A DNA stretch of 64,000 nt from Acrocarpospora catenulata (GCF_018476525.1 NZ_JAHCST010000002.1:267909-331908); one strand, 5' to 3'. Positions 12,001 to 25,325 are shown, counted from the stretch's first letter. Notes: a model not told the origin generated them from the sequence alone. A program made the numbers and translations.

Positions 12001-15000
12001 CCGGGCGTCAGCCAGCCACGCCTGCACCAACCCCAGCACCTGGGCGGTCAACTCGTGAACCGACCCCACCACGTCCCCGGCCGCGTGCCCGCGCTGCCGG
12101 TGGGCCAGGGCGAGCCCGGCCGGATCCGTGACCGCCTGCGTCAGCACCACCCCGGGTACCGGCCCTGCCTCCAGCAGCGACGGCAGATCCAGATGGAACG
12201 GAACCGAATCCCCGCCCGGCCGCCACGCCGCGATGACACCCAACGCCCCGAAACCCAGCACCGCCGGCGGCATCCCATCGGCCGCCCCACCTGCTGCCGC
12301 GCTCTCCGGCAGCGGCGTCCATTCCACGCGGAACAGCGCATCCCGCTCTAGCGCCCGACTACCGGCGACCGGCAGATCACCAGCCGACAACGGCCGCAGC
12401 ACCATCGACCGCGCCGACAGCACCATCTCCCCCGCGGCATCCACCGCGGTCACCGAAACCGAATCATCGCCCGTCCTGGCCAACCGGACCCGCAACAGCG
12501 ACGCCCCACCCGCATGCAAGGACACCCCACCCCACGAGAACGGCAACAACACGCCCCCGGAACCGCCCGGCCGCCAATCCCCCAGCCCGGCAAACGGCAC
12601 CACATGCAACGCCGCATCCAGCAACGCCGGATGCACCCCGAACAACCCCGCATCAACCACCTGCTCCGGCAGCACGACCTCCGCGAACACCTCCCCGTCC
12701 GCACCCCGCCACGCCGACCGCAGCCCCTGGAACACCGGACCGTAACCCAACCCACCCCCGGCCAGCCGGTCATACAACCCATCCAGCTCGATCACGGACG
12801 CACCCCGCGGCGGCCACACCGCCGTGTCGAACGGCTCCCAGGTCTGGCCACCGGGTGCCAGCACACCGATCGCATGCCGTACCCACGGCTCCTCGGCCGC
12901 AGCCTCCGCCTGCCGGGCGTAGACGCCCAGTTCACGCCGACCCGACTCATCCGGCGCCGCCACCCACACCTGCACCGCCACCGCGTCCCGCTCACCCAGC
13001 ACCAACGGCGCGGTCAAGGTCAGCTCCTCGACCACATCACAGCCGACCTGATCACCTACCTGGATCGCCAGCTCCAGGAACCCGGTGCCCGGGAACACCA
13101 CCGTCCCGCCCACCACGTGATCGGCCAGCCATGGATGCGACCTGAGCGAGATACGACCGGTCAGCAGCACCCCATCCAAACCGGCCAGCCCAACAGCGGC
13201 CCCCAGAAGCGGGTGCTGGGCAGCCGTCAGCCCCGCCCTAGTCAGGTCTCCCACTCGCGAGCCCGCGCCATCAGGCCAGAAACGCCGACGTTGGAAGGCG
13301 TATGTGGGCAGCTCCACCTGGCGCGCGCCCGGGAACATCGCACGCCAATCGAGCGACACCCCACGCACATGCAACTCGGCCAGCGCCGACATCACCGCGC
13401 TCTGCTCATCCCGATCCCTGCGCAACACCGGCACCAGCACCATGTCCGAGTCACGCGCACCGGCGTCCGAGTCGGCGATCGCGGCAAGGGTCTCCTGCGC
13501 CATGGCGGTCAGGACACCATCGGGACCAAGCTCCAGATACGCCCGCACACCCTGCGCATGCAACACACCGACACCTTCGGCGAAGCGGACCGCGCCGCGT
13601 ACCTGGTCCACCCAGTAGCCCGGCGAGCACACCTGCTCGGTCGTGGCCGCCTGGCCGGTCAGGGTCGACACGATGGGGATCTGCGGCGGGTTGTAGGTGA
13701 GCCTGCTCGCCAGCGTGCGGAAGTCTTCCAGCATCGGATCCATCAACGGCGAGTGGAACGCGTGCGAGACCCGCAGCCGCCGCGTTCTGACCCCCTGGGA
13801 TTCCAGTGCGGCGGCGACCTCAAGGACCGCCTCCTCGACACCGGAGATCACCAGCGAGGCAGGACCGTTGACCGCCGCGATCGACACCTCATTCGAACGC
13901 CCGGCCAGCAGGTCGGCGACCTGGTCCTCTGGCGCCTGGACCGCGACCATCGCCCCACCCGCGGGCAGCGCCTGCATCAACCGCGCCCGAGCGGCCACCA
14001 ATGCACATGCATCACCCAGCGACAACACCCCGGCCACATGCGCCGCCGCGATCTCCCCGACCGAGTGGCCCGCCAGCATGTCCGGACGCACACCCCAGGA
14101 CTCGACCAGCCGGAACAGGGCGGTCTCCACCGCGAACAACGCCGGCTGCGCCCACCCCGTCTGATCCAGCAGCCCGGCCTGGTCGTCGAACAGCACCTCG
14201 CGCAACGAACGACCCAGCCCGGCCGGCTCAAGCGAAGGCTCCAGCTCAGCGATCACCTCGTCCAACGCCTCCGCGAACACCGGGAACCGGTCGTACAACT
14301 CCCGGCCCATCCCTGCCCGCTGGCTCCCCTGACCGGTGAACAACACCGCAAGCCTCGGCTCCGCCCCGGCCATTCCGCGCACCACACCGGCGCCCGGCCG
14401 GTCCTCGGCAACGGCCCGCAGTCCGGCCAGCGCACCCTCGCGATCCTCGGCGACCACCACCGCCCGGTGCTCGAACGCCGACCGCGTCGTCACCAGCGAG
14501 AACCCCACATCGGCCAGCCCGACATCAGGCACACCATTCAGGTACGACGCCAGCCGCCCGGCCTGCACACGCAACGCCTGATCGGTCCGGCCCGAGACCA
14601 GCAGCGGCACCGACAACCCGGGCGCCGGGTCCTCGGATGCCACGTCCGCGACCTCCGCGGATTCCTCGATCGGCTCCTGCTCGATGATCACGTGGGCGTT
14701 GGTGCCGCTGATCCCGAACGACGACACGGCGGCCCTGCGCGGGTGGTCGGTCTCCGGCCACTCCACCCGCTCGGTCACCAGCTCGACCGCACCCTCACTC
14801 CAGTCCACATGCGAGGACGGCGCATCCACATGCAACGTGCGCGGCACCACACCCTCGCGCATCGCCATGACCATCTTGATCACACCGGCGACACCCGCAG
14901 CCGCCTGGCTGTGACCGATGTTCGACTTGATCGACCCAAGAAGCAGCGGCCGGTCCTCCGGCCGATCCTGCCCATAGGTCGCCAGCAGAGCCTGCGCCTC

Positions 15001-16071
15001 GATCGGGTCACCCAGCGACGTCCCGGTGCCGTGCGCCTCGACCACGTCGACATCCGCGTAGGACAACCCCGCCCCGACCAGCGCCTGCCGGATCACCCGC
15101 TGCTGCGACGGACCATTGGGCGCCGTCAGGCCGTTGGAGGCGCCATCCTGGTTGACCGCGCTGCCCCGCAGCACCGCGAGTACCGGGTGGCCCAGCCGCC
15201 GCGCGTCCGACAGCCGCTCCAGCACCAGGACGCCGACGCCCTCCGCCCAGACCGTGCCGTCAGCCGCCGCCGCGAACGACTTGCACCGGCCGTCCGGCGC
15301 CAGGCCCCGCTGCCTGCTGAACTCCACGAACATGCCGGGGTTGGACATCACCGTGACGCCGCCGGCCAGGGCCAGGGAGCACTCCCCGGACAGCAGGGCA
15401 CGGGCCGCCTGGTGCAATGCGACCAGGGACGAGGAACACGCGGTGTCCACGGTGACCGCGGGCCCCTCCAGGCCCAGCGTGTAAGCCACCCGCCCGGACA
15501 CGACGCTGGCGGTGGTGCCGGTCAGCAGGTGCCCCTCGAATCCCTCGGGGGCGGCGTGGAGCGGGGCGACGTAGTCCTGCGCGATCGCTCCGACGAACAC
15601 ACCGGTACGGCTGCCGCGCAGGGAGCGCGGGTCGACCCCGGCCCGCTCCACCGCCTCCCACGACGTCTCCAGCAACAACCGCTGCTGCGGATCCATCGCC
15701 AGCGCCTCACGCGGCGAGATCCCGAAGAACCCCGCGTCGAACCCCGCCGCGTCCGCCAGGAACCCGCCCACCCGTAGGTAGCTCTTCCCGGCCCGATCCG
15801 GGTCGGGGTCGTACAGGCTGTCCACGTCCCAGCCCCGATCGGCCGGGAAGTCGCCGATCGCGTCGCGCTCGCCGGCCACCAGTTCCCACAGGTCCTCCGG
15901 CGAGGTCACTCCGCCCGGGTAGCGGCAGGCCATGCCGACGACGGCGATGGGCTCCCGGTCGCGCTCCTCCAGGTCGCGCAGGCGCTTGCGCGTCTCGTGC
16001 AGCTCGACGGTCACCCGCCTCAGGTATTCGACGACCTGCTCGTTGTCCGTCATCCGCGCGTCCCCCGTCAT
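1..16071 (-). CDS. Modular type I PKS (PKS-A): three malonyl KS-AT-DH-KR(-ACP) modules, 3' end beyond window
   Basis: An uninterrupted frame of 5357 codons runs off the left edge. The ATG at 16071 overlaps the stop of PKS-B (ATGA), which suggests coupled translation; an in-frame ATG at 16053 is the alternative. Residues 7-37 form a coiled-coil docking helix ([20 protein letters not shown]). A1: KS 40-457 (Cys212), AT 574-890 (GHSVGE, HAFH: malonyl), DH 954-1208 (His985, HxxxGxxxxP, DAALH), KR with its NADPH motif near 1517, ACP Ser near 1823. A2: KS Cys2055, AT HAFH near 2717, intact DH, KR near 3494, ACP near 3804. A3: KS Cys4056, AT HAFH near 4677, DH His4912, then the start of the KR region at the edge. 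The readable KRs carry a LAD (B-type) motif with Ser/Tyr/Asn. Each module should add a trans double bond, giving a polyene. Linkers contain several tandem repeats not seen in the other PKS genes. Confidence 0.96.
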   Translation of the reverse strand, partial: MTGDARMTDNEQVVEYLRRVTVELHETRKRLRDLEERDREPIAVVGMACRYPGGVTSPEDLWELVAGERDAIGDFPADRGWDVDSLYDPDPDRAGKSYLRVGGFLADAAGFDAGFFGISPREALAMDPQQRLLLETSWEAVERAGVDPRSLRGSRTGVFVGAIAQDYVAPLHAAPEGFEGHLLTGTTASVVSGRVAYTLGLEGPAVTVDTACSSSLVALHQAARALLSGECSLALAGGVTVMSNPGMFVEFSRQRGLAPDGRCKSFAAAADGTVWAEGVGVLVLERLSDARRLGHPVLAVLRGSAVNQDGASNGLTAPNGPSQQRVIRQALVGAGLSYADVDVVEAHGTGTSLGDPIEAQALLATYGQDRPEDRPLLLGSIKSNIGHSQAAAGVAGVIKMVMAMREGVVPRTLHVDAPSSHVDWSEGAVELVTERVEWPETDHPRRAAVSSFGISGTNAHVIIEQEPIEESAEVADVASEDPAPGLSVPLLVSGRTDQALRVQAGRLASYLNGVPDVGLADVGFSLVTTRSAFEHRAVVVAEDREGALAGLRAVAEDRPGAGVVRGMAGAEPRLAVLFTGQGSQRAGMGRELYDRFPVFAEALDEVIAELEPSLEPAGLGRSLREVLFDDQAGLLDQTGWAQPALFAVETALFRLVESWGVRPDMLAGHSVGEIAAAHVAGVLSLGDACALVAARARLMQALPAGGAMVAVQAPEDQVADLLAGRSNEVSIAAVNGPASLVISGVEEAVLEVAAALESQGVRTRRLRVSHAFHSPLMDPMLEDFRTLASRLTYNPPQIPIVSTLTGQAATTEQVCSPGYWVDQVRGAVRFAEGVGVLHAQGVRAYLELGPDGVLTAMAQETLAAIADSDAGARDSDMVLVPVLRRDRDEQSAVMSALAELHVRGVSLDWRAMFPGARQVELPTYAFQRRRFWPDGAGSRVGDLTRAGLTAAQHPLLGAAVGLAGLDGVLLTGRISLRSHPWLADHVVGGTVVFPGTGFLELAIQVGDQVGCDVVEELTLTAPLVLGERDAVAVQVWVAAPDESGRRELGVYARQAEAAAEEPWVRHAIGVLAPGGQTWEPFDTAVWPPRGASVIELDGLYDRLAGGGLGYGPVFQGLRSAWRGADGEVFAEVVLPEQVVDAGLFGVHPALLDAALHVVPFAGLGDWRPGGSGGVLLPFSWGGVSLHAGGASLLRVRLARTGDDSVSVTAVDAAGEMVLSARSMVLRPLSAGDLPVAGSRALERDALFRVEWTPLPESAAAGGAADGMPPAVLGFGALGVIAAWRPGGDSVPFHLDLPSLLEAGPVPGVVLTQAVTDPAGLALAHRQRGHAAGDVVGSVHELTAQVLGLVQAWLADARCQGSRLVFVTTGAVAADDGEAATDLAAAAVWGLVRSAQSEHPGRFVLVDVDDRSSLSALPGMLPEAMGEVLASGEPQAAIRGGEVWVPRLARVTTASDRGADRGADRGADRGADRGADRGADRGADRGADLGGARRAPGGVGGDVVRSWDPEGTVLITGGTGGLGGLLARHVVAERGVRRLLLASRRGLDAPGAVELQAELIAHGVEVSIAACDVADRDQVAALLAQVPAGHPLTAVIHTAGVLADGTIPSLTAERLDAVLRPKVDAAWHLHELTRDLDLAEFVVFSSVAGTFGGAGQGNYAAANAFLDALAEHRRAVGLAGLSLAWGPWAQDAGMTGTLGQADMHRIARAGILALTAEQGLGLFDAAGAVGRAALVTARLDLSAVARAGGEVPHLLRGLVRGVRRSAALAAAGEGSLAGRLAGLGEADGVRLVVELVRSQVAAVLGHASPDGVDVRLEFRELGFDSLTAVELRNRLGAVTGLRLPATLVFDYPTPVVLAEYLLGELLGEQAGSTVLSPVVRSVADDPIVIVGMACRYPGGVASPEDLWRLVVEETDAITGFPTNRGWDLRALYNPDRESRGTSYVREGGFLHEAGEFDPGFFGISPREALAMDPQQRLLLETTWEAIERAGIDPTSLRGSHTGVFAGVMYHDYANSVSFPPDVMTFSAIGSAGSVVSGRLSYTLGLEGPAVTVDTACSSSLVALHLAAQALRSGECSLALAGGVTVMATPTSFIDFSAQGGLAADGRCKAFSDSADGVAWSEGVGVLVLERLSDARRNGHQVLAVVRGSAVNQDGASNGLTAPNGPSQRRVIRQALAGAGLAPADVDVVEGHGTGTTLGDPIEAQALLATYGQDRPEDRPLLLGSIKSNIGHTQAAAGVAGVIKMVMAMREGVVPRTLHVDAPSSHVDWSEGAVELVTEPVEWPQAGRPRRAAVSSFGISGTNAHVIIEQGPEVPESRTEARAGDWAPGTGARAGDWAPGTGARAGDWAPGTGARAGDWAPGTGARAEDRAVDRGPGAELVPGAELVPGAGLVPGAGVVPVAGVAVEPAVDPGLVPGLVPVVVSGRSAGALRAQAGRLVAHLEGAAGLGLADVGFSLAVTRSVFEHRAVVLASDRESALAGLGALAEDLPGAGVVRGVAGAEPQLAVLFTGQGSQRAGMGRELYDRFPVFAQALDEVLAELEPLLEGVDREPDSVSGERAEGPRGCSLREVIFAEPGGELAGLLDRTGWAQPALFAVETALFRLVESWGVRPDVLAGHSIGEITAAYVAGVLSLSDACALVAARARLMQALPAGGAMVAVQASEDQVVGLLAGREHEVSVAAVNGPASLVISGVEEAVLEVAAALESQGVRTRRLRVSHAFHSPLMDPMLEDFRALAGTLTYDPPRIPIVSTFTGEQATAEQLCSPDYWVNQVRGAVRFADGVRTLHAQGVRAYLELGPDGVLTAMAQETLAAEIEANAGAGGVAGGDGLAGLARDAGVAAELGAVLVPVLRRDRDEQSAVMSALAELHVHGVPLDWRAMFPGARQVELPTYAFQRRWYWPNPASAGDARGLGLTAASHPLLGAAVGLADSDGVLLTGRLSVRSHPWLADHVMSGTVIFPGTGFLELAIRAGDQVGCDRIEELMLVAPLVLGADDAVAVQVSVGAPEESGHRSVNIYARSAEAGEDVQWVRYATGTLASGSPEAVSFDAEVWPPRGATAIELDGLYEDLAADGFGYGPVFQGLRAAWRGAAGEVFAEVVLPEQVADAGLFGVHPALLDAALHVVPFAGLGDWRPGDSGGVLLPFSWGGVSLHAGGASLLRVRLARTGDDSVSVTAVDAAGEMVLSTQSMVLRPVSADQFALASSDRAMGRDPLFGVEWTPLTELAVPEATPVAVLGSDVLGSDVLGSDVLGSDMLGSDMLGSDMLGAGVLGAALAGPSGERDGLVLPVHADLSVLEGPVPGVVLTEVVSDQADGVVESSHALTVRVLEVVQGWLADDRFADSRLVVVTRGAVAVGEGEAVTDLAAAAVWGLVRSAQSENPGRFVLVDVGAVDCRDGGDDGGDLGRLAPMGVAGEPLGVGGESFSSLAGLSTVSPLISPAVLAGVLASGEPQVAVRGGGVLVPRLARVTPRSDLGEALGEGGVRSWDPEGTVLITGGTGGLGALFARHVVAERGVRRLLLTSRRGADAPGALELRAELIAHGAEVEIAACDVADRDQVAALVAGVDPAHPLTAVIHTAGVLADGTIPSLTAERVDAVLRPKVDAAWHLHELTRDLDLAEFVVFSSVAGTFGGPGQGNYAAANAFLDALAEHRRALGLAGLSLAWGPWAKDAGMTEGLAEVDLRRMTRAGISALAVEQGLALFDAAGVVGRAAVVAARLDAAAVARVGGEVPHLLRGLARGVRRSAASASALAPVTGDGSLGGRLAGMGQADRVRFVLDLVRAQVAAVLGHASADAVQARHEFRELGFDSLTAVELRNRLGAVTGLRLPATLVFDYPTPVVLAEFLLGELLGEQAGSAVLSPVVRSVADDPVVIVGMACRYPGGVASPEDLWRLVVGETDAITGFPTNRGWDLEGIYDPDPGRVGTSYTRHGGFLHDADEFDAGFFGISPREALAVDPQQRLLLEVSWEAVERAGIEPGSLRGSQTGVFTGVMYNDYGLTLGNAAGRVHQAAAGEVVEGLGGRDAVEGYEGTGTAPSVASGRVSYTLGLEGPAVTVDTACSSSLVALHLAAQALRAGDCSLALAGGATVMSTPNTFIGFARQRGLSVDGRCKAFSDSADGVGWSEGVGVLVLERLSDARRNGHPVLAVVRGSAVNQDGASNGLTAPNGPSQRRVIRQALAGAGLSASEVDAVEGHGTGTTLGDPIEAQALLATYGQDRPQDRPLLLGSIKSNIGHTQAAAGVAGVIKMVMAMREGVVPRTLHVNAPSSHVDWNEGAVELVTEPVEWPQAGRPRRAAVSSFGISGTNAHVIIEQGPEVPESRTEARAGDWAPGTGARAGDRVVDRGPGAELVPGAGMVPVAGVAAEPVVDPGLVPGLVPGLVPVVVSGRSAGALRAQAGRLAAHLEGAAGLGLADVGFSLAVTRSVFEHRAVVLAGDRDGLLAGLGALAEDRPGAGVVRGVAGAEPQLAVLFTGQGSQRAGMGRELYDRFPVFAQALDEVIAELEPLLEGVDREPDSVSGERAEGPRGCSLREVLFAEPGTPEADALDQTGWAQPALFAVETALFRLVSSWGVRPDVLAGHSIGEITAAHVAGVLSLSDACALVAARARLMQALPAGGAMVAVQASEEQVADLLAGREHEVSVAAVNGPASLVVSGVEEAVLEVAAALESQGVRTRRLRVSHAFHSPLMDPMLEDFRTLASRLSYNPPQIPIVSTLTGQAATAEQLCSPGYWVDQVRGAVRFADGVRTLQTQGIRAYLELGPDGVLTAMAQDTLAAEIEANAGAGGVAGGDGLAGLARDAEAGAAELGAVLVPVLRRDRDEQSAVMTALAELHVHGVPLDWRAMFPGARQVELPTYAFQRRRYWPRPSLAAAGDVTAAGLGAPGHPMLGAAVELAGGDEVLFTGRLSTRSHPWLADHMVSGRVVVPATAFLELAIRAGDEVGCARVDDLTIAAPLTLPEHGGVQVQVRLGGPDERGRRPVSVYARPEDEQERPWTRHAGGHLAVEAPAPDAPFDTTVWPPAGAEPVSLDGFYEGRAADGFDYGPAFRGLAAVWRCGSDVYAEIGLPEQDAAEAGSFGMHPALLDAVLHLCLFLDQSQEARRKVPFAWEGVSLHAAGASAVRVRMSWAGPDAMSIAIAGAGGPTASITSVALRVQPDELAAGSRAIGRDSLFRLDWAPAAAPASPVPAVAPGTLAVVGPDEWRLAEALAEVMGGPVTTGADLRSLGEACEGGAPMPRTVLVPVATGGAGGVPVATGGAGGVPVATGGAGGVPVATGGAGGVPVATGGAGGVPVAAHSVASSVLDLVRSWLADERFADSRLAFLTQGAVDGDDVAAATTWGLVRAAEAEHPGRFVLVDLDLHQS
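211..360 (-). repeat. 30-nt in-frame tandem repeat, 5 copies (peptide [10 protein letters not shown])
   Basis: Four perfect units and a fifth with two changed bases. It is read in frame by PKS-A as five copies of [10 protein letters not shown], in the structural half of the KR region of module A3, between the end of DH and the KR catalytic half. The Gly/Ala/Pro-rich peptide looks like a flexible linker expansion. The unit length is a multiple of three, so copy-number change keeps the frame. Confidence 0.97.
2494..2760. repeat. Near-identical AT-domain block (copy in module A3), paired with 8374-8640
   Basis: This stretch of the A3 acyltransferase matches 8374-8640 (A2) at an offset of 5880 bases with only a few substitutions per 120 bases. 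It is a sample of longer similarity between modules A2 and A3, which also includes the AT C-terminal region at 1501-1620 versus 7381-7500. It indicates recent module duplication or gene conversion. Confidence 0.9.
6286..6375 (-). repeat. 15-nt in-frame tandem repeat, 6 copies ([10 protein letters not shown])
   Basis: Six consecutive 15-base units encode LGSDV three times and then LGSDM three times in the PKS-A frame. The array lies shortly after the DH of module A2, at the start of the KR structural half. The V/M change divides the array into two blocks of three identical units, consistent with stepwise slippage. Confidence 0.97.
8374..8640. repeat. Near-identical AT-domain block (copy in module A2), paired with 2494-2760
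   Basis: The A2 copy of the block described at 2494-2760. Both copies encode the region from upstream of the AT start through the [10 protein letters not shown] motif of a malonyl-type acyltransferase. The two copies are about 97% identical by eye. Confidence 0.9.
8988..9119 (-). repeat. 33-nt in-frame tandem repeat, 4 copies ([11 protein letters not shown])
   Basis: Four 33-base units, the last slightly diverged, encode [11 protein letters not shown] repeats in the KS-AT linker of module A2. The equivalent linker of module A3 (about 3050-3120) has one such unit followed by related sequence, so the array expanded after the modules duplicated. The adjoining sequence at about 8880-8960 also holds short repeats of the type AELVPG. 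Confidence 0.96.
11611..11706 (-). repeat. 12-nt in-frame tandem repeat, 8 copies (RGAD)
   Basis: Eight perfect 12-base units encode (RGAD)8 just before the KR NADPH-binding motif of module A1. The charged tetrapeptide differs from the repeat peptides of A2 and A3, so it arose independently. Confidence 0.98.
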
Positions 16072-19000
16072 CCGAGTTCCTCGTCGATAAAGCTGAGCAG
16101 TTCGGCCACCGAGGCCGTCTGGAGCCGCCCGGAGACCCCGCCGTCGCCGTTGGCCGGCGGTGGCGGCGCGGCCCAGGCCGCCACCTGGTCCGACAGGAGC
16201 TTCAGGCGGGCGGCGACGCCGACGCGGAGTCCGCCGTCGGCGGGCGCGGCGGCCAGGGCGGCGGCGAGGCGGTCCAGGTCGGCCAGGACGCCCCCGTCGG
16301 GCTCGGGTGCGTCGGGCGTCAGCTCGGCGATCAGGTGCCGGGCCAGGGCCGCGGGCGTCGGGTGGTTGAACAGCAGGGCGGCGGGCAGGCGCAGGCCGGT
16401 GGCGGCGCAGAGCTGGTTGCGCAGCTCGACCGAGGTGAGCGAGTCGAAGCCCAGGTCCTTGAACGACGCGTCCGCCTCGACGGCGCCCGCGGCGTCGTGC
16501 CCGAGCACGGCCGCGGACTGGGCACTGATCAGCTCCAGCACCGTGCGGGTGCGGGCGCCGGGGTCGAGCGCGGCCAGCCGCTCGGCGAGCGGCAGGCCGG
16601 CGGCGCGGCCGGGCGACGGCGGCCGGGCGGCGACCGGGGGGACCGGGGGGACCGTGGGGACCAGGGCGCGCAGGATCGGCGCCGCGTCCGGCCCCGCGGC
16701 GCGCACGGCGGCGAGGTCGAGGCGGGCGGGCACGGCCACCGGCTCGTCCAGGGCCAGGACCCGGTCGAACAGGGCGAGCCCGTCTGGGACGGACAGCGGC
16801 GACAGGCCCGAGCGGGCCATCCGGGAGCGGTCGGCGTCGCCGAGCGCGGTGGTCATGCCCTCGGTCCACGGTCCCCAGGCCAGGGCGGTCGCGGACAGCC
16901 CCTGCGCGCGCCGGTGCCGGGCCAGGGCCTCCAGGAAGGCGTTGGCCGCCGCGTACGCGGCCTGGCCCGCGCCGCCGAGCGTGGCCATCACCGAGGAGTA
17001 CAGCACGAGGGCGGGCGCGTCCGCGCCGCGCGTGGCGCGATGCAGGTTGAGCGCGCCGTCCACCTTGGGGCGGAGCACGGCGTCCAGGCGCTCGGCGGTG
17101 AGCCCGGTGACGGTGGCGTCGTCCAGCACGGCGGCGGCGTGAACGACGACGGCCGGCCGGTGCTCGGCCAGGAGCGCCTCGACGGCGCCGGCGTCGGCGA
17201 CATCGCAGGCCGCGACGGTGATCCTCGGGCCGAGGCCGGATACCTCCCGGCCGCCGCGCCCGGCCAGCACCACCCGGCCCACGTCGTGGCGGTCGATCAG
17301 GTGCCGGGCGAGCGCCCGGCCGAGCGCTCCGGTGCCGCCGGTGATCAGGACCGTGTCACGGGGGCCGGGCCGGACGGGCATGGTGAGCGCGGCCTTGCCG
17401 ACGTGCCGGGCCTGGCTCAGGTGCCGGAACGCGTCGGGGGCGCGGCGCAGGTCCCAGGTGGCCACGGGCAGCGGGGCCAGCTCGCCACGCTCGAACAACG
17501 CCAGCACCTCGCGCAGCAGGCGGCCGAGGTGGCCGGGGTCCAGGTCCAGCAGGTCGAAGGCCTGGTAGCGCAGGTGCGGGTACCGGTGGGGGTCGCGGAT
17601 GTCGGTCTTGCCCATCTCCACGAACCGGCCGCCGGGGCGCAGCAGCCGCAGCGAGGCGTCCACCAGTTCGCCGGCGAGGGAGTTGAGCACCACGTCCACG
17701 TCCCGGCCGCCGAAGTGTTGCTCGAACTCGCCGGTGCGCGAGGAGGCCAGGTTCTTGCCGGGCACGCCCAGGGCGCGCACCTGGTCCCACTTGCCGGGGC
17801 TCGCGGTGGCGAGCACGTCCGCGCCGAGGTGCCGGGCGATCTGGACCGCGGCCATGCCGACGCCGCCCGCCGCCGAGTGGATCAGCACGGTCTCCCCCGC
17901 GCGCAGCCCGGCCAGTTCCACGAGCGCGTGGTAGGCGGTGAGGAAGGCGATGGGCGTGGTGGCGGCCCGCGCGTACGACCAGCCGTCCGGGATGGGGGCG
18001 AGCGCGCGCTCCTCGGCCACCGCGGTGGTGGCGAAGGCGTGGGAGAACACGCCCAGTACCCGGTCGCCAGGGGCGTACGCGGTCACGCCGGGGCCGGTCT
18101 CGGCGACCACGCCCGCCCCTTCCAGACCCAGGGTGCCGCCGCCGGGGTAGAGGCCGAGCGTGAGCATCACGTCGCGGAAGTTGACCCCGGCCGCGCGAAC
18201 GTCCACGCGCACCTGGCCGGGGGCGAGCGGCGCGCCGGGATCGGCGACGAGGGACAGGCCGTCCAGGGTGCCGCCCCCGTCCGAGACGAGCCGCCAGTGC
18301 GCGGCCCCGCCGGGCGGGAGCAGGTGGCGGGAGGGACGGGCGAGCCGGGGCGCGCGGGCCGTCCCCGCGCGCAGCGCGAGCTGAGGTTCCCCGGTCGCCA
18401 CGGCGGCGGCGAGCGCGCGCTCGGACGCCTCGTGGCCGTCGCTGTCCACCAGGACGATCCTGCCTGGGTGCTCGGTCTGGGCCGAGCGCGCCAGGCCCCA
18501 CACGGCCGCCGCCGCGGGGTCGGCCGGGTGCTCGCGGTCGTCCACGGCCACGGCGCCGCCGGTCACCAGCACCAGGGGCCGCTCATCGGCGCCTTCCACG
18601 GCGTCGCGGACCAGGGCCAGGCCCCGGTGCGTGATCTCGCGCACGGACGCGACCGTCGGCTCGTCCTCGCCGGTGGCCAAGCGCACGATCCGGGGCGCAG
18701 GCGCCTCGCCGGGCGGCAGCGGCAGCTCGGGCCAGTCCACGGTGAACATCGAGTCGGCGGGCACGCCGGACGACGCGGCGGGGCGCAGCACCAGCGAGCC
18801 GATCGCCGCGACCGGGCGCCCATGCCCGTCGGCCAGCACGACCGAGACGGCCCCGGCGCCCGCGGACGTGACCTCGACGCGCAACTCGCGCGCACCCGCG
18901 TGGTGCAGCGACACGTCCTCGAAGGCGAAGGGCACCACGGGCTCCCCAGAATCGCCGGTGGCGAGCACCGCCGCGTGCAGCGCGGCGTCCAGCAGGGCCG

Positions 19001-22000
19001 GGTGCAGGCCGAACCCGGACCCGCCCAGACCGGCGGGCAGCGCCGCCTCGGCGTGCGCGGCCCCGCCGTCGAGGGTGACGGCGCGCAGGCCGCGAAAGGC
19101 CGGGCCGTAGTCGTAGCCGCGCGCGGCGAGCCTGCGGTACGCCTCCGCCGCGACGATCCCGGACGCCACCTCGGGCTGGACCTGCCACTCCGGGGCGGCA
19201 GGCTCGGCCGGGGCGAGCGTCCCGGTGGCGTGCCTGGTCCATGGGGCGTCCTGGTCGTGCCGGGCATAGCAGGCGATGCGGCGCCGGCCGTCGGCGTCGG
19301 CCGGACCCACGGCGAGCTGGATCGCCGGTTCGCCGTCGCCGGGGAGCGGAAGGGGCGCCTCCAGGGTGAGCTCGGCCACGCGCGGGCAGCCGAGCCGGCC
19401 TCCCGCGTACAGGGCCGACTCCAGCAGGGCGGCGCCCGGCAGCAGCGCCGCGCCGCCCACCACGTGGTCGGCCAGCCAGGGGTGGTCCCGGAGCGAGAGC
19501 GTGCCGGTGAACAGGGTCTCGCCGGTGGCGGCGGACGGCACGGGATCGCCGAGGAAGGGGTGCGCGTCCGCCGCGCCGCCGGGCGCCAGCCAGTAGCGCC
19601 GCCGCTGGAACGCGTAGGTCGGCAGGTCCACGCGGCGAGCGGCCGGGAACAGCCGCGTCCAGCGCACCGGCATGCCGTGCACGTAGAGCCGGGCGGCGGC
19701 GGCGAGCGCCGCGGCTTCCTCGCCGCGGTCCTTGCGCAGGATGGGGAAGGCAGCCGGGCCCGGCGGCTCGCCGGAATCCTGGCCGGCCGAGAGGTTCTGG
19801 TGGACGAGTGCCGTCAACCCGCCGTCCGGGCCGAGTTCCAGGAACGTCTTGGCCCCCGCCGAGGCGGCAGCTTGCACCGCCGCGGCGAAACGCACCGGGC
19901 GCACGACGTGGTCCACCCAGTACTCCGGCGAGCACAGGTACGCGGCGTCCACCGGCTCGCCGGTCACGGTGGAGATGATCGGCATGCTCGGCTCGTGGAA
20001 GGTCAGCCCCTCGACGACCTTCCGGAACTCCGCCAGCATCGGCTCCATCAGCGGCGAGTGGAACGCGTGGCTCACCCGCAGGCGGGTGGCCTTGCCGAAG
20101 TGCGCGGCGGTGCGCAGGACGGCGTCCTCGTCCCCGGCGATCACGACGGAGGACGGCCCGTTCACTGCGGCGATGACGGCTCCGTCCGCCAGCAGCGGCT
20201 CGACCTCCGCCTCACCGGCTAAGACCGACACCATCGCCCCGCCCGCCGGCAGGCGCTGCATCAGGCGGCCCCGGGCCGCGACCAGCGTGCAGGCGTCGTC
20301 CAGGGAGAGCACACCAGCCACGTGGGCGGCGGCGATCTCGCCGATCGAGTGGCCCACCAACAGGTCCGGCGTCACGCCCCAGGACTCCAGCAGGCGGAAG
20401 AGCGCGACCTCGATCGCGAAAAGCGCCGGCTGGGCGAACTCGGTGCGGTCCAGCAGTCCCGAGTCGGCACCGAACATCACCTCACGCGGTGACTGCTCCA
20501 GCCCCGCGAAAACCTCGTCCAACGCGCGGGCGAAGACGGGGAACCGGGCGGCGAGCTCGCGGCCCATCCCGATCCGCTGCGCGCCCTGCCCCGCGAACAG
20601 CACCGCCAGCGCGCCCGGCGGCCCGGCGACACCGCGTGCCGCCTCGGTCACACCGTCATCGGTGGCCAGGAGCACCGCCCGGTGGGCGAATTCCGAGCGT
20701 GCCGTCACCAGCGAGTAGCCGACGTCGGCCGGATCGGCTCCGCTCTCGGCCAGGTACGACGTCAGCCGGTCGATCTGGGCCGCGAGCGCCGCCTCGCTCT
20801 TGCCGGTGACCACCCAGGGCACCACGGCGGGAGCCGGAGAGGAGACATGCTCGGGATCGGGGGCCGGAGCCTGCTCGATGATCACGTGCGCGTTGGTGCC
20901 GCTGATCCCGAACGACGAAACACCCGCCCGGCGCGGCCGACCGGCCTCCGGCCACGCCACCGCCTCGGTCACCAGCTCCACCGCCCCGGCCGACCAGTCG
21001 ACCCGGGACGTGCGAGCATCGACGTGCAACGTCTGCGGCACGATCCCCCGCCGCATGGCCTGCACCATCTTGATCACGCCCGCGACCCCCGCGGCCGCCT
21101 GGCTGTGACCGATGTTCGACTTGATGGACCCCAGCAGCAGCGGCCGGTCCCGGTCCTGCCCGTACGTCTCGAGCAGGGCCTGGGCCTCGATCGGGTCGCC
21201 CAGGGTGGTGCCGGTGCCGTGCGCCTCCACCACGTCCACATCCGCCGGGGCAAGGCCGGCGCTGCGCAGAGCCTGTCGGATCACCCGCTGCTGGGAGGCC
21301 CCGCTGGGGGCGGTCAGGCCGTTGGAGGCGCCGTCGGAGTTCACCGCCGAGCCACGCAGAATCGCCAGCGGCTGATGGCCGTTGCGGCGGGCGTCCGACA
21401 GTCGTTCCAGGACCAGCACGCCCACGCCCTCGGCCCAGCCCGTGCCGTCGGCGGCGTCGGAGAAGGCCTTGCACCGCCCGTCCGGGGACAGACCGCCCTG
21501 CTTGGCGAACTCCAGGAAGATGCCCGGCGTCGACATGACGGTGACACCACCCGCCAGCGCCAGCGAGCACTCCCCCGACCGCAGCCCCTGCGCGGCCAGG
21601 TGCAGGCCGACCAGCGACGACGAGCACGCGGTGTCCACCGTGATCGCGGGACCCTCCAGGCCCAGGGTGTACGCGACCCGGCCGGACAGGATGCTGGGCG
21701 AGGTACCCGTCAGCGTGTAGCCTTCGGCGTCGCCGGACACCTCGTGCATCCGGGCGCCGTAGTCCTGCGCCATCGCGCCGAGATAGACACCGGTCCGGGT
21801 GCCGTGCAGCGACGACGGCGGGATCCCGGCCCGCTCCACCGCCTCCCAGGCCACCTCCAGCGCCAGCCGCTGCTGCGGCTCCATCGCCAGCGCCTCACGC
21901 GGCGAGATCCCGAAGAACGCGGCGTCGAAGTCGCCCGCGTCGTAGAGGAAGCCGCCGGGAAGATCTCCGGGGACGGCCCCCCTCCGCCAGCCACGGTCGG

Positions 22001-25000
22001 GGGGCATCGCCGACACGGCGTCCGCACCGGCGTCGACCAGCCGCCACAGGCTTTCCGGGGAGTCGATCCCGCCCGGGTAGCGGCAGGCCATTCCGATGAT
22101 CGCGATGGGCTCGTCGGCGAGGAGGGTGGAAGCCACCGGTTCCGGGGGCGGGGGGTTCCCGGAACCGGTGGCGGCTGTGGACGTCAGAAAGGCGGCGAGC
22201 CTCGCCGGCGTGGGGTGGTCGAAGAGATTGTTCGCGGTCAGCGGCAGCCCGGCGGCCGAACTGAGCCGGGCCGTGAGCTCGACGAGCATCGCGGAGTCGA
22301 AACCGAGTGCCTTGAAGGGCAGGCCGAGTTCGACACCGTCGGGATCGTAGGTCCCGAGGACGGTCGCGCACGCGTCACGCACCACATCCAGCAGGTAGCC
22401 GGGCCGCTGAACAACGTCCGGCCCGCCATCGGCCGCCGCGGGCGGGTCGGCGCCGGGTCCCTCTTCGGCCGGCCCTGGCTCCGGGCCGGATCGGCGCGGC
22501 CCGGCCTCCTCCAGCCAGTGGCGGATCCGCTGGAACGCGTACGTCGGCAACTCGACCCGGGACGCGACGGGCAGGAACCTCTCCCCGCCGGCGTCCACCC
22601 CGTTCACGTGGAGTTCGGCGACCGAGGTGAGCACGCGGGAGATCCCGGCGTGGTTCCTCCGGAGCGTGCAGACGGCCACCGCCGGGCGGCCGGCGGCCTG
22701 GGCGACCTCGTGGACGCTCCCGACCAGCACCGGGTGCGAGCTCACCTCGATGAACGCGCCGAACCCGTCGGACAGCAACCGGCCGACCGCGCCCTGGAAG
22801 TCAACCGGCCGGCGCAGGTTGCGGTACCAGTAGTCACCGTCGAGTTCCGCGGTGTCCAGGGGGCCGCCGGTCACCGCCGAGTAGAAGGGGATCACCGAGC
22901 TGCGCGGCCGGATCGACGCCAGCATCGGTGCCAACCGCTGCTCGACCAGCTCGACCATGGCACAGTGCGAGGCGTAGTCGACCTTGACCCGGCGCATCCG
23001 CACCGTATCCGCCCATTCGGCCTTCATCTCGGCCAGCGCCTCATCGTCCCCGGACACCACCACGGAGGACGGACCGTTGACGACGGCGACGGACAGGCGG
23101 CCCTCCCAGCGTGCCAGCCGTTCGTCCAGGACCTCCCGGGGCAACCCCACGGAAACCATGCCGCCGTTGCCGGAGAGGACCTCGGCGACCAGCGCCGACC
23201 TGGCGGTCACGATCCGGGCGCCGTCTTCCAGTGACAGCGCGCCCACCACGCACGCGGCCGCGATCTCCCCCTGCGAGTGGCCCACCACCGCGCCCGGTTC
23301 CACGCCGTACGACCGCCACAACGCCGCCAGCGAGACCATGATCGCCCAAAGCACCGGCTGGATCACGTCGGCGCGTTCTCTGGGCGGGCTTCCTGGCTCC
23401 CCCCGGACGACGCTCGTCAGCGACCAGTCGACGAACGGGCTCAGCGCCGCCTCGCATTCGGCCATGGCGGCGGCGAACACCGGGGAGGAGTCGAGTAGTT
23501 CCACCCCCATCCCCGCCCACTGCGACCCTTGGCCGGGAAAGACGAAAACCTGCCGGCCGGGACGTCGCCAGCCGCGGGTCAGCGGCGCGGTGTGCTGGCC
23601 CAGCCCGAGGACCAGCCGCATCTGGTCCATGCGCTCCAGTTGGGTGGACAACACGCCCCCGGAACCGGAGTCGACGTCGGTCCTGCCGCGCACCAGTCCG
23701 GGAGCGGAGCGCCCTTCCGCCAGCGCGTCCAGCCCGCGGAGCAACTGCTCGCGTTCGTCCCCGACGACGACCGCTCGATGGAGCAGGCCGGCCCGTGTCG
23801 TCACCGAGGAGAAGGCCACGTCGCCGACGGAGAGGTCCTCCCGTTCCCTGACGTGGCGGGCGAGCCGGGCCGCCTGTGCCCGCAACGCGTTCTCGGTGTG
23901 GCCGGACACCGTCCAGAACACCGGTGGCGAGGTCTGCGGCCCTGGCTCGGGCCGCTCCAGAACGCTCCCGGTCGCGGGGCCCGGGGAGACGGGCTCCGGG
24001 GCGACGGGCTCCGGGGAGGTCAGCACGAGGTGGCAGTTGGTGCCGCCGAGGCCGAACGACGAGACGCCGGCGACGATCCGGCCGTCCTCACGACCGCCGC
24101 TGTCGCGCACCGGCCACGGCGTCGGCGACCCCACCACCCGCAGATTCCACTCGTCGAAGCGGATCGCGGGGTTCGGCTCCTCGAAGTTGAGGCTCGGCGG
24201 CAGCATGCGGTGCTTTACGACGAGCGCGGCCTTGAGCAGGCCGACGATCCCCGCGGCGCCTTCCAGGTGGCCGACGTTGGTCTTGGCCGATCCCACCCAC
24301 AGGGGGTCGCCCGAGCGCTGCGAGCCGTAGACCGCGCCGAGAGCGGCGGCTTCGATGGGATCGCCCACTCTGGTGCCGGTACCGTGCAACTCCACGTATC
24401 CGACGCTCGCCGGGTCCACGCCGGCGCGCCGGCACGCCGCCCGCATCACCTGCTCCTGCGCCCGGGCGTTCGGCGTGGTGAGCGCGTCGCCGGGGCCGTC
24501 GTTGTTGACCGCGCTCCCCGCGATGACGCAGTACACGTGGTCGCCGTCCGCGAGAGCGTGCGACAACGGTTTGAGGAGGACGACGGCGCCGCCCTCGCCG
24601 CGGACGTAACCGTTCGCCCGCGCGTCGAAGGTGAAGCACCTGCCGTCCGGAGACAGCGCGCCGAGCTCTGCGGCCGCCATGGCGCTCTCCGCGGCGAGGT
24701 TGAGCTGGACGCCACCCGCGAGGGCCATGCTGGACTCGCCGCTGCGGATGCTCTCACAGGCGAGGTGCACCGCCACCAGCGACGACGACTGGCCGGTGTC
24801 CACGGCCATGCTCGGGCCCGTCAGCGCGAGGAAATGCGACACGCGGTTGGCGACGATGCTGCGGTTGACGCCCGTGAGCGAGTGATGACCGATTCCGGAC
24901 GCCCCGGACTGGCGGCTCAGCAGCGCGTAGTCGTCGGCCATCACACCGATGAACACGCCGACGTCGGTGCCGCGGAAGTCGGTGGGCGCGATACGCGCGT

Positions 25001-25325
25001 CCTCCAGAGCCTCCCAGCCGAGTTCCAGCATCAGCCGTTGCTGGGGATCCATCGCGCGGGCCTCACGGGGCGAGATCGCGAAGAACCCGGCGTCGAACCG
25101 GTCGACCCCGTCCAGGAACGCGCCGTACGCGCTGGGGCCGAGTTCCGGGCCCGCGTTCCAACGGCCGGGCGGCACCGTGGACACGGCGCTCACGCCGTCG
25201 CTCAGCAGCCGCCAGAACTCCGACGGGCCGGGCGCGGAGGGCAGTCGGCAGGACACTCCGACGATCGCGATCGCATCGTCACTCGTGCCGGACCCACGAC
25301 CAGGCATGAACTCGGATCGATTCAC
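16068..25325 (-). CDS. Modular type I PKS (PKS-B): KSQ loading module plus fully reducing module 1
   Basis: About 3085 aa. The GTG at 25325 is preceded by GGGGAG; a GTG at 25379 and an ATG at 25307 are in frame but less convincing. Loading module: KS 19-432, where the active-site Cys is Gln179 (VDTGQSSS) while HGTGT and NVGH histidines remain, so it is a decarboxylating KSQ; AT 592-909 with GHSQGE and YASH (methylmalonyl type); ACP near 1009 (GFDSAM). The starter is therefore predicted to be propionyl. Module 1: KS from 1071 (Cys about 1235), AT with GHSIGE and HAFH (malonyl), DH (His about 1956, DAALH about 2114), ER 2356-2649 ([11 protein letters not shown]), KR from 2657 (LDD, Tyr and Asn present), ACP near 2961. 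The C-terminal tail ([13 protein letters not shown]) is a docking element that should meet the N-terminus of PKS-A. Starting with a KSQ module marks it as the first protein of the line. Confidence 0.97.
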   Translation of the reverse strand: MNRSEFMPGRGSGTSDDAIAIVGVSCRLPSAPGPSEFWRLLSDGVSAVSTVPPGRWNAGPELGPSAYGAFLDGVDRFDAGFFAISPREARAMDPQQRLMLELGWEALEDARIAPTDFRGTDVGVFIGVMADDYALLSRQSGASGIGHHSLTGVNRSIVANRVSHFLALTGPSMAVDTGQSSSLVAVHLACESIRSGESSMALAGGVQLNLAAESAMAAAELGALSPDGRCFTFDARANGYVRGEGGAVVLLKPLSHALADGDHVYCVIAGSAVNNDGPGDALTTPNARAQEQVMRAACRRAGVDPASVGYVELHGTGTRVGDPIEAAALGAVYGSQRSGDPLWVGSAKTNVGHLEGAAGIVGLLKAALVVKHRMLPPSLNFEEPNPAIRFDEWNLRVVGSPTPWPVRDSGGREDGRIVAGVSSFGLGGTNCHLVLTSPEPVAPEPVSPGPATGSVLERPEPGPQTSPPVFWTVSGHTENALRAQAARLARHVREREDLSVGDVAFSSVTTRAGLLHRAVVVGDEREQLLRGLDALAEGRSAPGLVRGRTDVDSGSGGVLSTQLERMDQMRLVLGLGQHTAPLTRGWRRPGRQVFVFPGQGSQWAGMGVELLDSSPVFAAAMAECEAALSPFVDWSLTSVVRGEPGSPPRERADVIQPVLWAIMVSLAALWRSYGVEPGAVVGHSQGEIAAACVVGALSLEDGARIVTARSALVAEVLSGNGGMVSVGLPREVLDERLARWEGRLSVAVVNGPSSVVVSGDDEALAEMKAEWADTVRMRRVKVDYASHCAMVELVEQRLAPMLASIRPRSSVIPFYSAVTGGPLDTAELDGDYWYRNLRRPVDFQGAVGRLLSDGFGAFIEVSSHPVLVGSVHEVAQAAGRPAVAVCTLRRNHAGISRVLTSVAELHVNGVDAGGERFLPVASRVELPTYAFQRIRHWLEEAGPRRSGPEPGPAEEGPGADPPAAADGGPDVVQRPGYLLDVVRDACATVLGTYDPDGVELGLPFKALGFDSAMLVELTARLSSAAGLPLTANNLFDHPTPARLAAFLTSTAATGSGNPPPPEPVASTLLADEPIAIIGMACRYPGGIDSPESLWRLVDAGADAVSAMPPDRGWRRGAVPGDLPGGFLYDAGDFDAAFFGISPREALAMEPQQRLALEVAWEAVERAGIPPSSLHGTRTGVYLGAMAQDYGARMHEVSGDAEGYTLTGTSPSILSGRVAYTLGLEGPAITVDTACSSSLVGLHLAAQGLRSGECSLALAGGVTVMSTPGIFLEFAKQGGLSPDGRCKAFSDAADGTGWAEGVGVLVLERLSDARRNGHQPLAILRGSAVNSDGASNGLTAPSGASQQRVIRQALRSAGLAPADVDVVEAHGTGTTLGDPIEAQALLETYGQDRDRPLLLGSIKSNIGHSQAAAGVAGVIKMVQAMRRGIVPQTLHVDARTSRVDWSAGAVELVTEAVAWPEAGRPRRAGVSSFGISGTNAHVIIEQAPAPDPEHVSSPAPAVVPWVVTGKSEAALAAQIDRLTSYLAESGADPADVGYSLVTARSEFAHRAVLLATDDGVTEAARGVAGPPGALAVLFAGQGAQRIGMGRELAARFPVFARALDEVFAGLEQSPREVMFGADSGLLDRTEFAQPALFAIEVALFRLLESWGVTPDLLVGHSIGEIAAAHVAGVLSLDDACTLVAARGRLMQRLPAGGAMVSVLAGEAEVEPLLADGAVIAAVNGPSSVVIAGDEDAVLRTAAHFGKATRLRVSHAFHSPLMEPMLAEFRKVVEGLTFHEPSMPIISTVTGEPVDAAYLCSPEYWVDHVVRPVRFAAAVQAAASAGAKTFLELGPDGGLTALVHQNLSAGQDSGEPPGPAAFPILRKDRGEEAAALAAAARLYVHGMPVRWTRLFPAARRVDLPTYAFQRRRYWLAPGGAADAHPFLGDPVPSAATGETLFTGTLSLRDHPWLADHVVGGAALLPGAALLESALYAGGRLGCPRVAELTLEAPLPLPGDGEPAIQLAVGPADADGRRRIACYARHDQDAPWTRHATGTLAPAEPAAPEWQVQPEVASGIVAAEAYRRLAARGYDYGPAFRGLRAVTLDGGAAHAEAALPAGLGGSGFGLHPALLDAALHAAVLATGDSGEPVVPFAFEDVSLHHAGARELRVEVTSAGAGAVSVVLADGHGRPVAAIGSLVLRPAASSGVPADSMFTVDWPELPLPPGEAPAPRIVRLATGEDEPTVASVREITHRGLALVRDAVEGADERPLVLVTGGAVAVDDREHPADPAAAAVWGLARSAQTEHPGRIVLVDSDGHEASERALAAAVATGEPQLALRAGTARAPRLARPSRHLLPPGGAAHWRLVSDGGGTLDGLSLVADPGAPLAPGQVRVDVRAAGVNFRDVMLTLGLYPGGGTLGLEGAGVVAETGPGVTAYAPGDRVLGVFSHAFATTAVAEERALAPIPDGWSYARAATTPIAFLTAYHALVELAGLRAGETVLIHSAAGGVGMAAVQIARHLGADVLATASPGKWDQVRALGVPGKNLASSRTGEFEQHFGGRDVDVVLNSLAGELVDASLRLLRPGGRFVEMGKTDIRDPHRYPHLRYQAFDLLDLDPGHLGRLLREVLALFERGELAPLPVATWDLRRAPDAFRHLSQARHVGKAALTMPVRPGPRDTVLITGGTGALGRALARHLIDRHDVGRVVLAGRGGREVSGLGPRITVAACDVADAGAVEALLAEHRPAVVVHAAAVLDDATVTGLTAERLDAVLRPKVDGALNLHRATRGADAPALVLYSSVMATLGGAGQAAYAAANAFLEALARHRRAQGLSATALAWGPWTEGMTTALGDADRSRMARSGLSPLSVPDGLALFDRVLALDEPVAVPARLDLAAVRAAGPDAAPILRALVPTVPPVPPVAARPPSPGRAAGLPLAERLAALDPGARTRTVLELISAQSAAVLGHDAAGAVEADASFKDLGFDSLTSVELRNQLCAATGLRLPAALLFNHPTPAALARHLIAELTPDAPEPDGGVLADLDRLAAALAAAPADGGLRVGVAARLKLLSDQVAAWAAPPPPANGDGGVSGRLQTASVAELLSFIDEELG

